Positions 25,684 through 34,969 of a stretch of DNA of 64,000 bases are shown in pieces. The notes beneath the pieces were generated by a model. It made no database searches, was not told the DNA's origin, and worked only from the letters and a program-made list of their open reading frames with translations. Position 1 is the stretch's first letter. Every line of letters starts with the position of its first letter. Made by a program: the position numbers and the translations under genes. The stretch comes from Pontiella desulfatans (lineage in GTDB: Bacteria; Verrucomicrobiota; Kiritimatiellia; Kiritimatiellales; Pontiellaceae), in NCBI RefSeq assembly GCF_900890425.1, contig NZ_CAAHFG010000001.1, forward strand, positions 3,224,001 through 3,288,000, read 5' to 3'.

Positions 25684-27036
25684 CTAGCCGGCGCACCCGC
25701 AAGAGGCCGAACCGCACCCCTTCTGCCCCTGCGCGGCGGCAAGACTCCGGATCACCGAATACGGGAAGAAGCCCGTGTTGTGTCCATCCGACCAATCAAC
25801 CATGACCGCATAGTTGCCGATGATGCCGATCTTCTCCGCATGGATGTCCATGGGGATCGTCTTGGGATCGAGCAACGGGGCGCGGGTCATCTCATCGACG
25901 CACAGCGCACAGGAACAGGCGCGGCGCAACGCGGAGTTTGAAACCGTCGAGGTTTCTCCGTCGGGCCATGTTAGCGTGATGGTCTTGGCATCGAAATCGA
26001 CCTTGGGACGCTCCGGCTTTTCGAGAATCTTTTTCCCGAGCGCGCGGATGATGGTGTCGGTGGTCTCGTTGGCCATGCCGCTTTCGGCCAAGTGATCGAG
26101 CGAGCCGCTAAGGGTTCCTGAGATCGGCAGCTCGGCAATGGTGGAAAGGCCAAAGCGTTCCTCCAAATCCTTCCCACCCGACTCGCCGAAAATATAGTGC
26201 CTTTTGTCGCAGCCGTCGCAGATGAAGTAGGCCATGTTTTCCACAACGCCAAGCACGGGGACGTTCACCTTGTCGAACATCATGATGCCCTTGCGCACAT
26301 CGGTCAGCGAGAGCTGGTGCGGCGTGGTCACAATGACTGAGGCATCGATCTGAACCGACTGGGAAATCGTCAGCTGGATGTCGCCGGTTCCGGGGGGCAT
26401 GTCGATCACCAGATAGTCGAGCTCATCCCACACCGTGCCATGCAGGAGCTGCTGCATGTATTGCGCAACCATCGGCCCGCGGATCACGGCGGGGCCATCG
26501 CCCATCAGGAACCCGAACGACATTAGCTTTAGGCCATCGACCTCGTGCGGGATAAACTTGTTATCGGGCGTGGCGCGCACCCCAGCCTCGTGCAGATTGA
26601 ACAAGGTGGGCACCGAGGGGCCATAGATGTCGGCATCGAGCAAGCCGACCTTGGCACCGCGTCCGCCGAGCGTCTTGGCGAGCATGGCTGCAACGGTGGA
26701 CTTGCCCACCCCGCCCTTGCAGGAACTGACCGCGAGGATATATTTCACATCCTTCAAGCCGCTCTCCTCGGCCGACATCTGCCGCCCTTCTCGTTTGCGG
26801 GCGGTCATGTTGACCAGCACTTGATCAACGCCGGGGATATCCCCGACCAGGTCGAGCGCCTGCTTCTGGAAGACCGGACTCAATGGACAAGCGGGAGTGG
26901 TCAGCTCGATGGTGAACGAAACCGTTCCCCCATCAATCACCATGTCCTGCACGAAGCCCAGCGATACAATGTCGCGCTGGAAATCGGGATCGATAATCTT
27001 GCCCAGCTCATTCAAAACAATTTCTTCAGCAATCAT
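25684..27036 (-). CDS. mrp: Mrp/ApbC-type Fe-S carrier ATPase with DUF59 and DUF971 domains
   Basis: A 450-residue three-domain protein. Residues about 1-90 form a MIP18/DUF59 domain. Residues about 105-350 are a P-loop NTPase with deviant Walker A CKGGVGKST and YLVIDMPPGTGDIQLTISQ. Residues about 355-450 are DUF971 (ITLTWPDGETSTVSNSALRRACSCALC), ending in a cysteine-rich KGCGSASCGCAG. It should carry Fe-S clusters from the SUF scaffold to target proteins. The C-terminal Cys residues could hold a cluster. It is the last gene of the SUF operon, 87 bases after the SufT-like gene, with a strong hairpin in the gap. Confidence 0.92.
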   Translation of the reverse strand: MIAEEIVLNELGKIIDPDFQRDIVSLGFVQDMVIDGGTVSFTIELTTPACPLSPVFQKQALDLVGDIPGVDQVLVNMTARKREGRQMSAEESGLKDVKYILAVSSCKGGVGKSTVAAMLAKTLGGRGAKVGLLDADIYGPSVPTLFNLHEAGVRATPDNKFIPHEVDGLKLMSFGFLMGDGPAVIRGPMVAQYMQQLLHGTVWDELDYLVIDMPPGTGDIQLTISQSVQIDASVIVTTPHQLSLTDVRKGIMMFDKVNVPVLGVVENMAYFICDGCDKRHYIFGESGGKDLEERFGLSTIAELPISGTLSGSLDHLAESGMANETTDTIIRALGKKILEKPERPKVDFDAKTITLTWPDGETSTVSNSALRRACSCALCVDEMTRAPLLDPKTIPMDIHAEKIGIIGNYAVMVDWSDGHNTGFFPYSVIRSLAAAQGQKGCGSASCGCAG

Positions 27037-27057
27037 GTGTTCCTCTCAAATGGAATT

Positions 27058-27124
27058 AAACAGAATAATTAGGACAGAATGATTCCATGCGAATGGAAAT
27101 TATTCTGTCCTAATTATTCTGTTT
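27058..27124. repeat. Composite palindrome, CAGAATAATT-unit family
   Basis: Perfect 23-bp inverted arms (27058-27080 and 27102-27124). Each arm carries two CAGAATnATT units 14 bases apart. The loop holds a second hairpin, TTCCAT-GCGA-ATGGAA (27083-27098). It lies between the SufT-like gene and mrp. Confidence 0.92.
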
Positions 27125-27471
27125 CAAATCAACCCTAATGCTAGCAGGGCGGCGGTGGACATGTTTTCGCGCGTCCAGGGCGGCTCGAAAACCAACTCAA
27201 CCTCGGCATCCGACACGCCTTCCGTCTCCGCCACCGCTTTTTGGATGTTGCCGGGAATCCGCTCCGCCTCGGGGCAGTTCGGGGCAGTCAGCGTGATGCG
27301 AACATACACCTTGTTGTCCTCATCGACATCCAGGTTGTAAATCAGCCCGAGGTCGTAGACGTTGACCGGAATCTCCGGATCGAAAACCATCCGTAGCGAC
27401 CGGACCACCTGGAGGAACAGTTCCTCGTTGTGATCCTGCAATTTGAAGCGTTCTTTCTTTTTTCCTAACAT
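27124..27471 (-). CDS. sufT: SufT-like DUF59 Fe-S assembly factor
   Basis: A 115-residue protein with the MIP18/DUF59 fold: VVRSLRMVFDPEIPVNVYDLGLIYNLDV, then TLTAPNCPEAERIPGNIQKAV with the family cysteine, and EPPWTRENMS near the end. In Firmicutes and actinobacteria, SufT-type proteins help mature Fe-S proteins in the SUF pathway. It sits between sufU and mrp in the SUF operon. The N-terminal 20 residues are Lys-rich. Its stop codon overlaps the outer edge of the palindrome at 27058-27124. Confidence 0.85.
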   Translation of the reverse strand: MLGKKKERFKLQDHNEELFLQVVRSLRMVFDPEIPVNVYDLGLIYNLDVDEDNKVYVRITLTAPNCPEAERIPGNIQKAVAETEGVSDAEVELVFEPPWTRENMSTAALLALGLI

Positions 27472-27485
27472 GGGGATTTAATCCT

Positions 27486-27560
27486 TAATGCGTAATGCAT
27501 AATGCGTAAAAATATCCGGCTCAGCTGAAGAGCCAATTACGAATTACGCCTTACTCGTTA
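27486..27560. repeat. Composite palindrome, TAATGCG-unit family
   Basis: The left arm is three tandem TAATGCG/TAATGCA units (27486-27508). The right arm is the imperfect complement, about 27535-27560, with units AATTACG, AATTACGCC and TTACTCGTTA. The spacer contains an inner GGCTC/GAGCC hairpin. It is located between sufU and the SufT-like gene. Confidence 0.8.
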
Positions 27561-27563
27561 TTT

Positions 27564-28013
27564 TCATTCCGTAGAGATCTCACCTTGAAGCTTCTTCAAA
27601 GCCGCATCGAAGGTGTGCCAGGCGAGCGTGGCGCATTTGACGCGTACGGGATAGTCCTTCACGCCCGTGAGCACCTCCAGCTTGCCGAGCGGCACATCGT
27701 CCGGATAGCTTTCGTCTTCGGTGAGCGCATGGTGGAAACTGTTGAACAAGGCCTCGGCCTCGGCTTCGGTCTTGCCCTTCAGGGCAATCGTCATCATCGA
27801 GGCCGACGAGGTGCAGATGGCACAACCGGCACCCTCGAACGAGACATCGTCCACCACGCCATCCCGGATCTTGAGATAGACATCGATCTGGTCGCCGCAC
27901 AATGGATTGTTGCCATGGGCGAATCCGTCCGGCTGCTCCATCTTGCGGAAGTTGCGCGGATTCTTGTTATGGTCGAGAATGACCTCCTGGTAAAGCTCCC
28001 TCAAATTCTGCAT
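27564..28013 (-). CDS. sufU: SUF-system scaffold / sulfur-relay protein SufU
   Basis: A 149-residue IscU-fold protein. The three conserved Cys are seen in NNPLCGDQIDV, GAGCAICTSSAS and RVKCATLAWHTF, with the Asp of CGD that completes the zinc site in SufU. The insertion between the second and third Cys (FHHALTEDESYPDDVPLG) is characteristic of SufU as opposed to IscU. It would accept persulfide sulfur from SufS. It lies downstream of sufS across a composite palindrome at 28040-28120. Confidence 0.93.
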   Translation of the reverse strand: MQNLRELYQEVILDHNKNPRNFRKMEQPDGFAHGNNPLCGDQIDVYLKIRDGVVDDVSFEGAGCAICTSSASMMTIALKGKTEAEAEALFNSFHHALTEDESYPDDVPLGKLEVLTGVKDYPVRVKCATLAWHTFDAALKKLQGEISTE

Positions 28014-28039
28014 CTACCCTTCCTTTCCAAACGGATTTA

Positions 28040-28120
28040 TTAACCGCAAAAGAACGCAAGGAACGCAAAATAAACTGTTCCCGGAAATCCTTTGTGTTCT
28101 CTGCGTTCCTTCGCGGTTAA
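28040..28120. repeat. Composite palindrome, AACGCAAGG-unit family
   Basis: The left arm (28040-28070) starts TTAACCGCAAAAG and repeats GAACGCAA. The right arm (28091-28120) is its imperfect complement ending TTCGCGGTTAA. The spacer is about 20 bases. Located between sufS and sufU. Confidence 0.85.
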
Positions 28121-28137
28121 TCTACTCTTCCCATTGT

Positions 28138-29370
28138 TCACTCAAACATCTGTATGGTTTTCTGAATGGCTTCGGCCAACATATCGATTTCGTGGAAGGT
28201 GTTGTACATGGCAAACGATGCCCGCGCCGTTGCCGGGACGCCATAGCGCTCCATGACCGGTTGCGCGCAGTGGTGGCCGGCGCGCACCGCCACGCCCTCC
28301 CCGTCGAGCATGGTTCCAATATCGTGCGGATGAACCGCATCGAGCACAAAAGAAATCAACCCCGCCTTCTGGCCGGCCTTGCCGATGATGCGCAGGCCGT
28401 CGATTTCCTCCAGCTTGTGGGTGGCATATTCCAGCAGGCCGTGCTCATGCGCGGCGATGGCGGGCAACCCGATTTTCTGCACATAGTGGATGGCGGCGCC
28501 GAGCCCAACCACGCCGGCAATATTGGGGGTGCCGGCCTCAAACTTGTAGGGCAACTGGTTGTAGGTTGTTTTCTCGAAGCTGACGGACAGGATCATATCG
28601 CCCCCACCCTGGTACGGGGGCATTTCGCTGAGCAACCGTTCCTTGCCATAAAGCACGCCGACTCCGGTTGGCCCATAGATCTTGTGGCCGGAAAACACAT
28701 AGAAATCGGCATCCAGCGCCTTCACATCCACCGGAATGTGCGGCACGGCCTGTGCGCCATCCACCAGCACCGGAACGCCGACGGCGTGCGCGGCGTCGAT
28801 GATCTGCTTCACCGGGTTGACCGTGCCCAGGGCATTGGAAACATGCACCACCGAAACCAACTTGGTCTTTTCGGTTAGCAGTTCGGCAAAGCGATCCATC
28901 TCCAGCTCACCTTTGTCGGAGATCGGCACCACCTTGAGCTCGGCTCCGGTCTGTTCGCAAACCATCTGCCACGGTACAATGTTGGAATGGTGCTCCATGT
29001 GGGTAATCAAAATTTCGTCGCCCTTTTGCAGGCGGGGCCGGGCATAGCTCTGGGCAACCAAATTGATCGACTCGGTTGCGCCGCGCGTAAAGATCACCTC
29101 GTGCACGCAGGCGGCGTTGATGAAACCGCGCACGGCCACCCGGGCGCCATCGTACAGGTTCGTCGATTCCTGGCTTAGCGTGTGCACGCCGCGATGGACG
29201 TTCGAATAGTTGTTTTCGTAAAGATCCTTAACCGCGTTGATCACCTGCACCGGATGCTGGGTCGATGCCGCGTTGTCGAGATAGACGAGCGGTTTACCGA
29301 AGATTTCCCGCTCCAGGATCGGGAAATCGTTTCTGATGGAAACCACATCATACTGGGCGACATTGCTCAT
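28138..29370 (-). CDS. sufS: Cysteine desulfurase SufS
   Basis: A 410-residue PLP enzyme of the group II NifS/CsdB family. LVYLDNAASTQHP is at the N-terminus, HMEHHSNIVPWQ in the middle, the PLP lysine is in FSGHKIYGPTGVGVLYG, and the catalytic Cys is in VRAGHHCAQPVMERYG. It takes sulfur from cysteine for Fe-S assembly. The start at 29370 overlaps the sufD stop by four bases (ATGA), favouring it over the ATG at 29391. Confidence 0.95.
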   Translation of the reverse strand: MSNVAQYDVVSIRNDFPILEREIFGKPLVYLDNAASTQHPVQVINAVKDLYENNYSNVHRGVHTLSQESTNLYDGARVAVRGFINAACVHEVIFTRGATESINLVAQSYARPRLQKGDEILITHMEHHSNIVPWQMVCEQTGAELKVVPISDKGELEMDRFAELLTEKTKLVSVVHVSNALGTVNPVKQIIDAAHAVGVPVLVDGAQAVPHIPVDVKALDADFYVFSGHKIYGPTGVGVLYGKERLLSEMPPYQGGGDMILSVSFEKTTYNQLPYKFEAGTPNIAGVVGLGAAIHYVQKIGLPAIAAHEHGLLEYATHKLEEIDGLRIIGKAGQKAGLISFVLDAVHPHDIGTMLDGEGVAVRAGHHCAQPVMERYGVPATARASFAMYNTFHEIDMLAEAIQKTIQMFE

Positions 29371-30554
29371 ACGGAAACCTTTTCGAGCCAATCGTGAACC
29401 AGACCTTCAATATAGGTCTTGACCGGCTTGCACTTCACTTCGTCGAGCACCTCGTTGGCGAATGCAAAGGTGAGCATGGCTTGCCCCTGTTGCGGATCGA
29501 TGCCGCGCGTCTGCAGATAGTAGAGCGCGGTGTCATCCAACTGCCCCACCGTCGCGCCGTGCGTGCACTTGACGTCGTCGGCATAGATCTCGAGCTGCGG
29601 CAGCGTGTTGACCTTGGCCTTCCGGCTGAGCAACAGGTTCTTGTTATTCTGGACGGCATCGGTCTGCTGCGCGTCCTGCTGCACGAGGATGCGCCCGCAA
29701 AAAACCGAGTGGGCCTTGTCGTCGAGAATGCCCTTGTAGAGTTCGTGGCTGTTGCATTTCGCAACCGCATGATCCATGAACAGGTGCGTATCGAAATGCT
29801 GCTTGCCCTTCAGCAGGCAGAGCCCGTTGCAGATGGCTTCGCCGCCTTCGCCGGTCAGCTTGCCGCGGATATCGTTGCGCCCCAGCGCCGACCCAATCGC
29901 CACCGAATGGTTGCTGAACACCGCGTCTGCCCCAACGTGCGCCTCCAGGGTCTGGAAATGGAAGGCGGCGGTGCCTTCGCGCTGGACCTTGAAATGGTCG
30001 GCCTTCCCGCCGTCGGCCACAAAAACCTCGGTCACGGCGTTCGTCCAATAGGACAAATCCGCCTCGCCAATGTATTCCTCGACAACCGTTGCCTTTGCAT
30101 TATGCCCGATGGATACAACGTTGCGCAGGTGAAAGGCTGCGCCATCGGCATCCGCGAGGAACACCAGATGGATCGGCTCGTCGAGTTCAACTCCATCGTT
30201 CACCTCGAGAAAGGCACCGTCGGTGAAATAGGCGGTGTTGGCGGAGACGAACGCGCTTTGCGAGTTGGCCAATGATCCGATGCGCGGATCAACCAAATCA
30301 AGGATTGAACCGATGCGGACGCCGGGCGGCAAATCGCCAAGGTTCGACTTTTCGCGCGACAGCTTGCCGTTTTCAAAAACGACCACGATCCGACCCAACG
30401 GCTGGAAGGCGAGTTCGGCCGGTTTCCACGCGCCGGAAAACTCGGCCCTGGCCACGGCCGAAACATCCGTGAAGCGCCAGAGCTCTTCCTTGGTGGACGG
30501 GAAGCCGTTCGCCTTGAAACTGGCCTCTGCCTTTTCTCTTAATTCCTTCAACAT
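29367..30554 (-). CDS. sufD: SUF scaffold subunit SufD
   Basis: A 395-residue protein with the SufBD core: HLRNVVSIGHNAKATVVEEYIG, FHFQTLEAHVGADAVFSNHSVAIGSALGRNDIRGKLTGEGGEA, and the C-terminal KCTHGATVGQLDDTALYYLQTRGI, which is a SufD hallmark. The start at 30554 is chosen for its AAGGAA ribosome site. The open frame runs on upstream, but its first codons are repeat DNA and then the wrong frame of sufC. It partners SufB and SufC in the SufBC2D scaffold. Confidence 0.95.
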   Translation of the reverse strand: MLKELREKAEASFKANGFPSTKEELWRFTDVSAVARAEFSGAWKPAELAFQPLGRIVVVFENGKLSREKSNLGDLPPGVRIGSILDLVDPRIGSLANSQSAFVSANTAYFTDGAFLEVNDGVELDEPIHLVFLADADGAAFHLRNVVSIGHNAKATVVEEYIGEADLSYWTNAVTEVFVADGGKADHFKVQREGTAAFHFQTLEAHVGADAVFSNHSVAIGSALGRNDIRGKLTGEGGEAICNGLCLLKGKQHFDTHLFMDHAVAKCNSHELYKGILDDKAHSVFCGRILVQQDAQQTDAVQNNKNLLLSRKAKVNTLPQLEIYADDVKCTHGATVGQLDDTALYYLQTRGIDPQQGQAMLTFAFANEVLDEVKCKPVKTYIEGLVHDWLEKVSV

Positions 30555-30584
30555 TCGAAATTCCTTGTTCGACATTCGATATTC
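30547..30584. repeat. Short tandem-unit repeat, GAATxTCGAA family, at the sufD start
   Basis: On the minus strand the gap between sufC and sufD reads as linked units of the form GAATATCGAATGTCGAA and GGAATTTCGAATGTTGAA. It carries the sufD ribosome site and start codon. Only one arm is visible. Confidence 0.6.
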
Positions 30585-30586
30585 AT

Positions 30587-31345
30587 TTAGGCCCCTTCTT
30601 CGCCGAGCCAGGAGGCATAGCCTTCGTCTTCGAGTTCCAGCGCCAAATCCTTGCCGCCCGACTTCACGATCTGCCCATGAACCAGAACATGGACATGGTC
30701 GGGAACAATGTAGTCGAGCAGGCGCTGGTAGTGCGTGATGACCAGGAAGCCGCGCTCCTCGGAACGCAACGCATTCACACCGTCGGAAACAATACGCAGC
30801 GCATCGATATCCAGGCCGGAATCGGTTTCGTCGAGGATCCCAAGCCGGGGTTCCAGCATGGCCATCTGGAAAATTTCGTTGCGCTTCTTTTCGCCACCGG
30901 AAAAGCCCGAGTTTACCGCACGCTCCAGCAGATCGTCGCGAATCTTCACCACCTTTTTCTTTTCCTCGACCAGATCGAGGAAATCCATGGCGTCGAGTTG
31001 CTCCTTGCCCTGGTATTTCCGGACAGCGTTCACGGCCGCCTTGAGGAAATACATGTTGCTGATGCCGGCGATCTCCACCGGATACTGGAACGCCAGGAAC
31101 ATCCCGGCGCAGGCCCGCTCGTGCGCCGCCAGTTCGTCGATGTCGACCCCGTCGAACAACACCTGCCCGCCCGTTTTCACATAGGCCTCGTTGCCGGCCA
31201 GCACGTTCGAGAGCGTGCTTTTCCCCGAACCGTTCGGCCCCATGATCGCATGCACCTCGCCGGGCTTGATCGTCAGGTTGATCCCCTTGAGGATCGGCTT
31301 GTCCGCCACACTCGCGTGCAGGTCTTTTATTTCTAGTAGTGCCAT
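30587..31345 (-). CDS. sufC: SUF ATPase SufC
   Basis: A 252-residue ABC-type ATPase without membrane partners. Walker A MGPNGSGKST, FLAFQYPVEIAGISNMYFLK (SufC-specific Q-loop region), signature FSGGEKKRNEIFQMAML, Walker B LGILDETDSGLDIDAL, and ITHYQRLLDYI. The start at 31345 (MALLEIKDL, GGAG 8 bases upstream) is preferred to 31363. It powers the SufBC2D scaffold. Confidence 0.96.
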   Translation of the reverse strand: MALLEIKDLHASVADKPILKGINLTIKPGEVHAIMGPNGSGKSTLSNVLAGNEAYVKTGGQVLFDGVDIDELAAHERACAGMFLAFQYPVEIAGISNMYFLKAAVNAVRKYQGKEQLDAMDFLDLVEEKKKVVKIRDDLLERAVNSGFSGGEKKRNEIFQMAMLEPRLGILDETDSGLDIDALRIVSDGVNALRSEERGFLVITHYQRLLDYIVPDHVHVLVHGQIVKSGGKDLALELEDEGYASWLGEEGA

Positions 31346-31367
31346 TGTTTTTTCTCCAATCATTCAC

Positions 31368-31387
31368 GCACACTTGCGCAAGTGTGC
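31368..31387. repeat. Perfect 20-bp palindrome between sufB and sufC
   Basis: GCACACTTGCGCAAGTGTGC, ten paired bases, located between the sufB stop (31398) and sufC start (31345). It could be an mRNA hairpin that adjusts the amounts of SufB and SufC, or a partial transcription stop. Confidence 0.85.
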
Positions 31388-31397
31388 TTTTCGAATT

Positions 31398-32852
<1,455 letters not shown>

Positions 32853-32864
32853 ATAATCCTTATC

Positions 32865-32875
32865 TGGTACTATTT
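32865..32875 (-). promoter_or_regulatory. Candidate Rrf2-regulator site upstream of sufB
   Basis: The 11-mer AAATAGTACCA (minus strand) is 13 bases before the sufB ATG and recurs exactly at 33402-33412 upstream of the rrf2 gene. Two exact copies in the two relevant upstream regions suggest a regulator binding site. Confidence 0.4.
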
Positions 32876-32915
32876 AAAATCGTAAAAGGCCGAGGGGTTG
32901 GAATAAGGGGGATGA

Positions 32916-33311
32916 TTAACCCGCAGCGATGTCCGCCAACGACAGCCCTTCGAGTGCCCCGATAATCTTACTGTTTACCTTTTGCCAACTCGGACTCACC
33001 GGACAATTCCGCTCGCACCCTTCGGCGCTGGAGCAATCGGTGATCGCCACGGGGCCTTCAACGGATTCGATGATCGCCGCTGCGGAAATTTCGGATGCCG
33101 GGCGCGAGAGCGAATAGCCGCCCTTGCTCCCCTGATGGGATTTCAAGATTCCACCCTGGGTCAGAATCTTAAGTACCTTGCTTACGGTCGGAAGCGGAAT
33201 GCCGATGGCTGTGGATAGATCCTTCGCGTTATGAAGCATCTCCTTGTTATTGCTTGCCATATGTACCAACAGAATAAATCCGTAGTCCGTAATTTTGGTT
33301 ATCCTAAGCAT
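32916..33311 (-). CDS. Rrf2-family Fe-S regulator of the SUF operon (IscR/SufR-like)
   Basis: A 131-residue winged-helix regulator starting at 33311 (AAGGA 8 bases upstream; the longer frame to 33359 lacks one). The N-terminal half is the DNA-binding domain (MLRITKITDYGFILLVHMASNN, LPTVSKVLKILTQGGILKSHQGSKGGYSLSR). Three cysteines, Cys-x5-Cys-x3-Cys in TDCSSAEGCERNCPVS, are placed to bind a [2Fe-2S] cluster. The spacing differs from the x5/x5 of E. coli IscR. It would sense Fe-S supply and control the downstream suf genes and possibly itself. Confidence 0.93.
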   Translation of the reverse strand: MLRITKITDYGFILLVHMASNNKEMLHNAKDLSTAIGIPLPTVSKVLKILTQGGILKSHQGSKGGYSLSRPASEISAAAIIESVEGPVAITDCSSAEGCERNCPVSPSWQKVNSKIIGALEGLSLADIAAG

Positions 33312-33401
33312 TCTACCATTCCTTAGATACAAGACCCATTTAGTCTTAATTGACTGCACCGTACCAAAAGGAACCCGCCGCGCAAGCCTTATTCACAAAA
33401 A

Positions 33402-33412
33402 TGGTACTATTT
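33402..33412 (-). promoter_or_regulatory. Candidate Rrf2-regulator site upstream of the rrf2 gene
   Basis: The second exact copy of AAATAGTACCA, about 90 bases upstream of the rrf2 start and next to a TTGACA sequence (minus strand, 33420-33415) that could be a -35 element. Confidence 0.4.
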
Positions 33413-33549
33413 GATGTCAAAGGACAGCACAAGACGCAATCAAAACAATAAGTTTTGACAAGTTCTACAGATTTAGGCTGTCACAATATAGTATTGCCAA
33501 AGCAGTGCCGGAAGAAATCTACACGGAAGCCGTCAAGTTGGCGGCGTGA

Positions 33550-33810
33550 CGCAGGAATGGATATCAATACTTTCCGGGCGGCTATCCCCGCGACCTGTGG
33601 ATTGAAAGCTTGAACGAATCGCCCGTTGGATTCGTGATCCTCTGGACACCGCATGCCGGCTGCACCTAAGACGTACTGTGGACGGAAAGCCTGGCGAACC
33701 TCTTCAGCCTGCCGACCAACGGCCGACCCGATCCGACCGGCGGCCACACCGACACCGTCCATGCCGCCGAATCCCAAGGCTTCTACCGCCTACAGATCGA
33801 ACTGGAATAA
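33550..33810 (+). pseudogene. Degraded C-terminus of a secreted GFYRL-tail protein
   Basis: The frame that ends at the TAA at 33808 reads NGYQYFPGGYPRDLWIESLN, then a tail containing LWTESLANLF, HTDTVHAAESQGFYRL and a final QIELE. The tail matches the C-termini of secreted proteins in this window: the giant protein has DTVHGAESHGFYKLEV, and the 36290-37390 protein ends with GFYRLRVSVQ. The frame is broken by TGA at 33547 and TAA at 33667, the latter in place of a probable Tyr codon before DVLW. No start or signal peptide remains. It appears to be a dead remnant of such a gene. Confidence 0.75.
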
Positions 33811-33922
33811 ACGGTAGGGCGAAGTGTCCCACTCCGCCGCACAAACGGTAGGGCGGAGTGTCCCACTCCGCCGCACGCGCGAATAGCACGCACACCGGGC
33901 GGGCGACTGGGGACAGTCGCCC
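33811..33922. repeat. Tandem hairpin units and a second hairpin after mazG
   Basis: Two 32-base direct copies (33811-33843 and 33845-33876) that each contain the hairpin GGCGGAGTG-TCC-CACTCCGCC (the first copy with one change). They are followed by GGGCGACTG-GGGA-CAGTCGCCC at 33901-33922. They lie between the pseudogene and the mazG stop codon and may help end the mazG transcript. Confidence 0.85.
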
Positions 33923-33932
33923 CTACCCAAAA

Positions 33933-34721
33933 TTACTCTTCAGCTTTGGCTTGATCCCAGAAGGCGTCGAGCTCCTCCAGCGTGAATGCCTTGAACTCCT
34001 TGCCCGTGGCGTGAACCTTGTCCTCGACCGCTTGGAAGCGGCGGACAAACTTTTTGATGTTGTGGTTCAGCAACTCCTCGGGATTGTGCCCCATGAAGCG
34101 GCTGACGTTGACCACGGAAAAAAGTAGATCGCCCAGCTCGTCGCGAATGTCGTCCTCGTGCTCGCGCTTGATCGCTTCCTTCACCTCTTCGATCTCCTCG
34201 TGGAGCTTGTCGAACACATCGTCGATATGTTTCCAGTCGAATCCGGCGCGGGCGGCGCGCTTCTGAATCTGGTGCGCCTTTTGCAGTGCGGGCAGATGCT
34301 TTGGGATGCCGGAAACGATGGAAGCCGGTTTATCGCCCTCGGCCTTTTCGGCCTTCTTGATCGCATCCCAGTTCTGCAAGACCTCCCCCGAACCGGAAAC
34401 CGTTACCTCGCCAAAGACGTGCGGATGGCGCCGCTCCAGTTTTTCGGCAATGGCATCGGCCACATCCGAAAATTCGAAATGGCCGTTTTCCTTGCTGATC
34501 TGGCTATGGAACACCACCTGTAGCAACAGGTCGCCCAGCTCCTCTTCCAAATGGGAAACATTGCCGCCTTCGATGGCGTCGATCACCTCGTACGCCTCCT
34601 CGATCAAATCCGACTTCAGCGACTCATGCGTCTGCTCCCGATCCCAAGGACACCCGTCCGGCGCCCGTAGCCTGTGCATAACCCCCAACAATCGCTCCAT
34701 CGCCTCGCCCGTCTTCGACAT
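33933..34721 (-). CDS. mazG: MazG nucleoside triphosphate pyrophosphohydrolase
   Basis: A 262-residue protein of the duplicated MazG type. The first domain has LRAPDGCPWDREQTHESLKSDLIEEAYEVIDAI and HLEEELGDLLLQVVFHS. The second repeats the pattern in LHEEIEEVKEAI and DDIRDELGDLLFSVVNVSRFM. These EExxE and ExxD motifs bind magnesium. It hydrolyses (d)NTPs to monophosphates and pyrophosphate, cleaning the nucleotide pool. The start at 34721 has GGAG 7 bases upstream; the much longer open frame begins in non-coding DNA. Confidence 0.94.
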   Translation of the reverse strand: MSKTGEAMERLLGVMHRLRAPDGCPWDREQTHESLKSDLIEEAYEVIDAIEGGNVSHLEEELGDLLLQVVFHSQISKENGHFEFSDVADAIAEKLERRHPHVFGEVTVSGSGEVLQNWDAIKKAEKAEGDKPASIVSGIPKHLPALQKAHQIQKRAARAGFDWKHIDDVFDKLHEEIEEVKEAIKREHEDDIRDELGDLLFSVVNVSRFMGHNPEELLNHNIKKFVRRFQAVEDKVHATGKEFKAFTLEELDAFWDQAKAEE

Positions 34722-34969
34722 AGATCCACTCCGTTCCTGTTGTTCGTTGCTAATTGATGGGTGCCGGGAACGCCGCTGAAACCTGCCCAACAAACAACCA
34801 CCAACCCAACAACCGATTTTTTGACAAGATAACAGGATTGCCGGGATCTGAAACCTTGAATCAGGAAAAAGAAAGAGCAAGGGACACGGAAGCTCTTTCA
34901 ACTGAAAGACAATAGATCTTTAACAAAAAAAAGTTTTTCAAGTTTTCCATTTTTGTTACATTGCTCTTC
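34722..34969. other. Intergenic region between divergent mazG and esterase genes
   Basis: 248 bases with no gene. It contains an AT-rich stretch (34915-34960) just before the esterase start that could hold its promoter, and short TTGTTxGTTG-like runs on both strands. No clear operator or terminator was found. Confidence 0.5.

Noticed and set aside
29367-31373. 668-codon frame that would extend SufD upstream
   Set aside because: The upstream part is the wrong frame of sufC; SufD similarity begins at 30554 with a proper ribosome site.
33811-33876. CRISPR-like short repeat
   Set aside because: Only two adjacent copies with no spacer and no cas genes; each copy is a hairpin.
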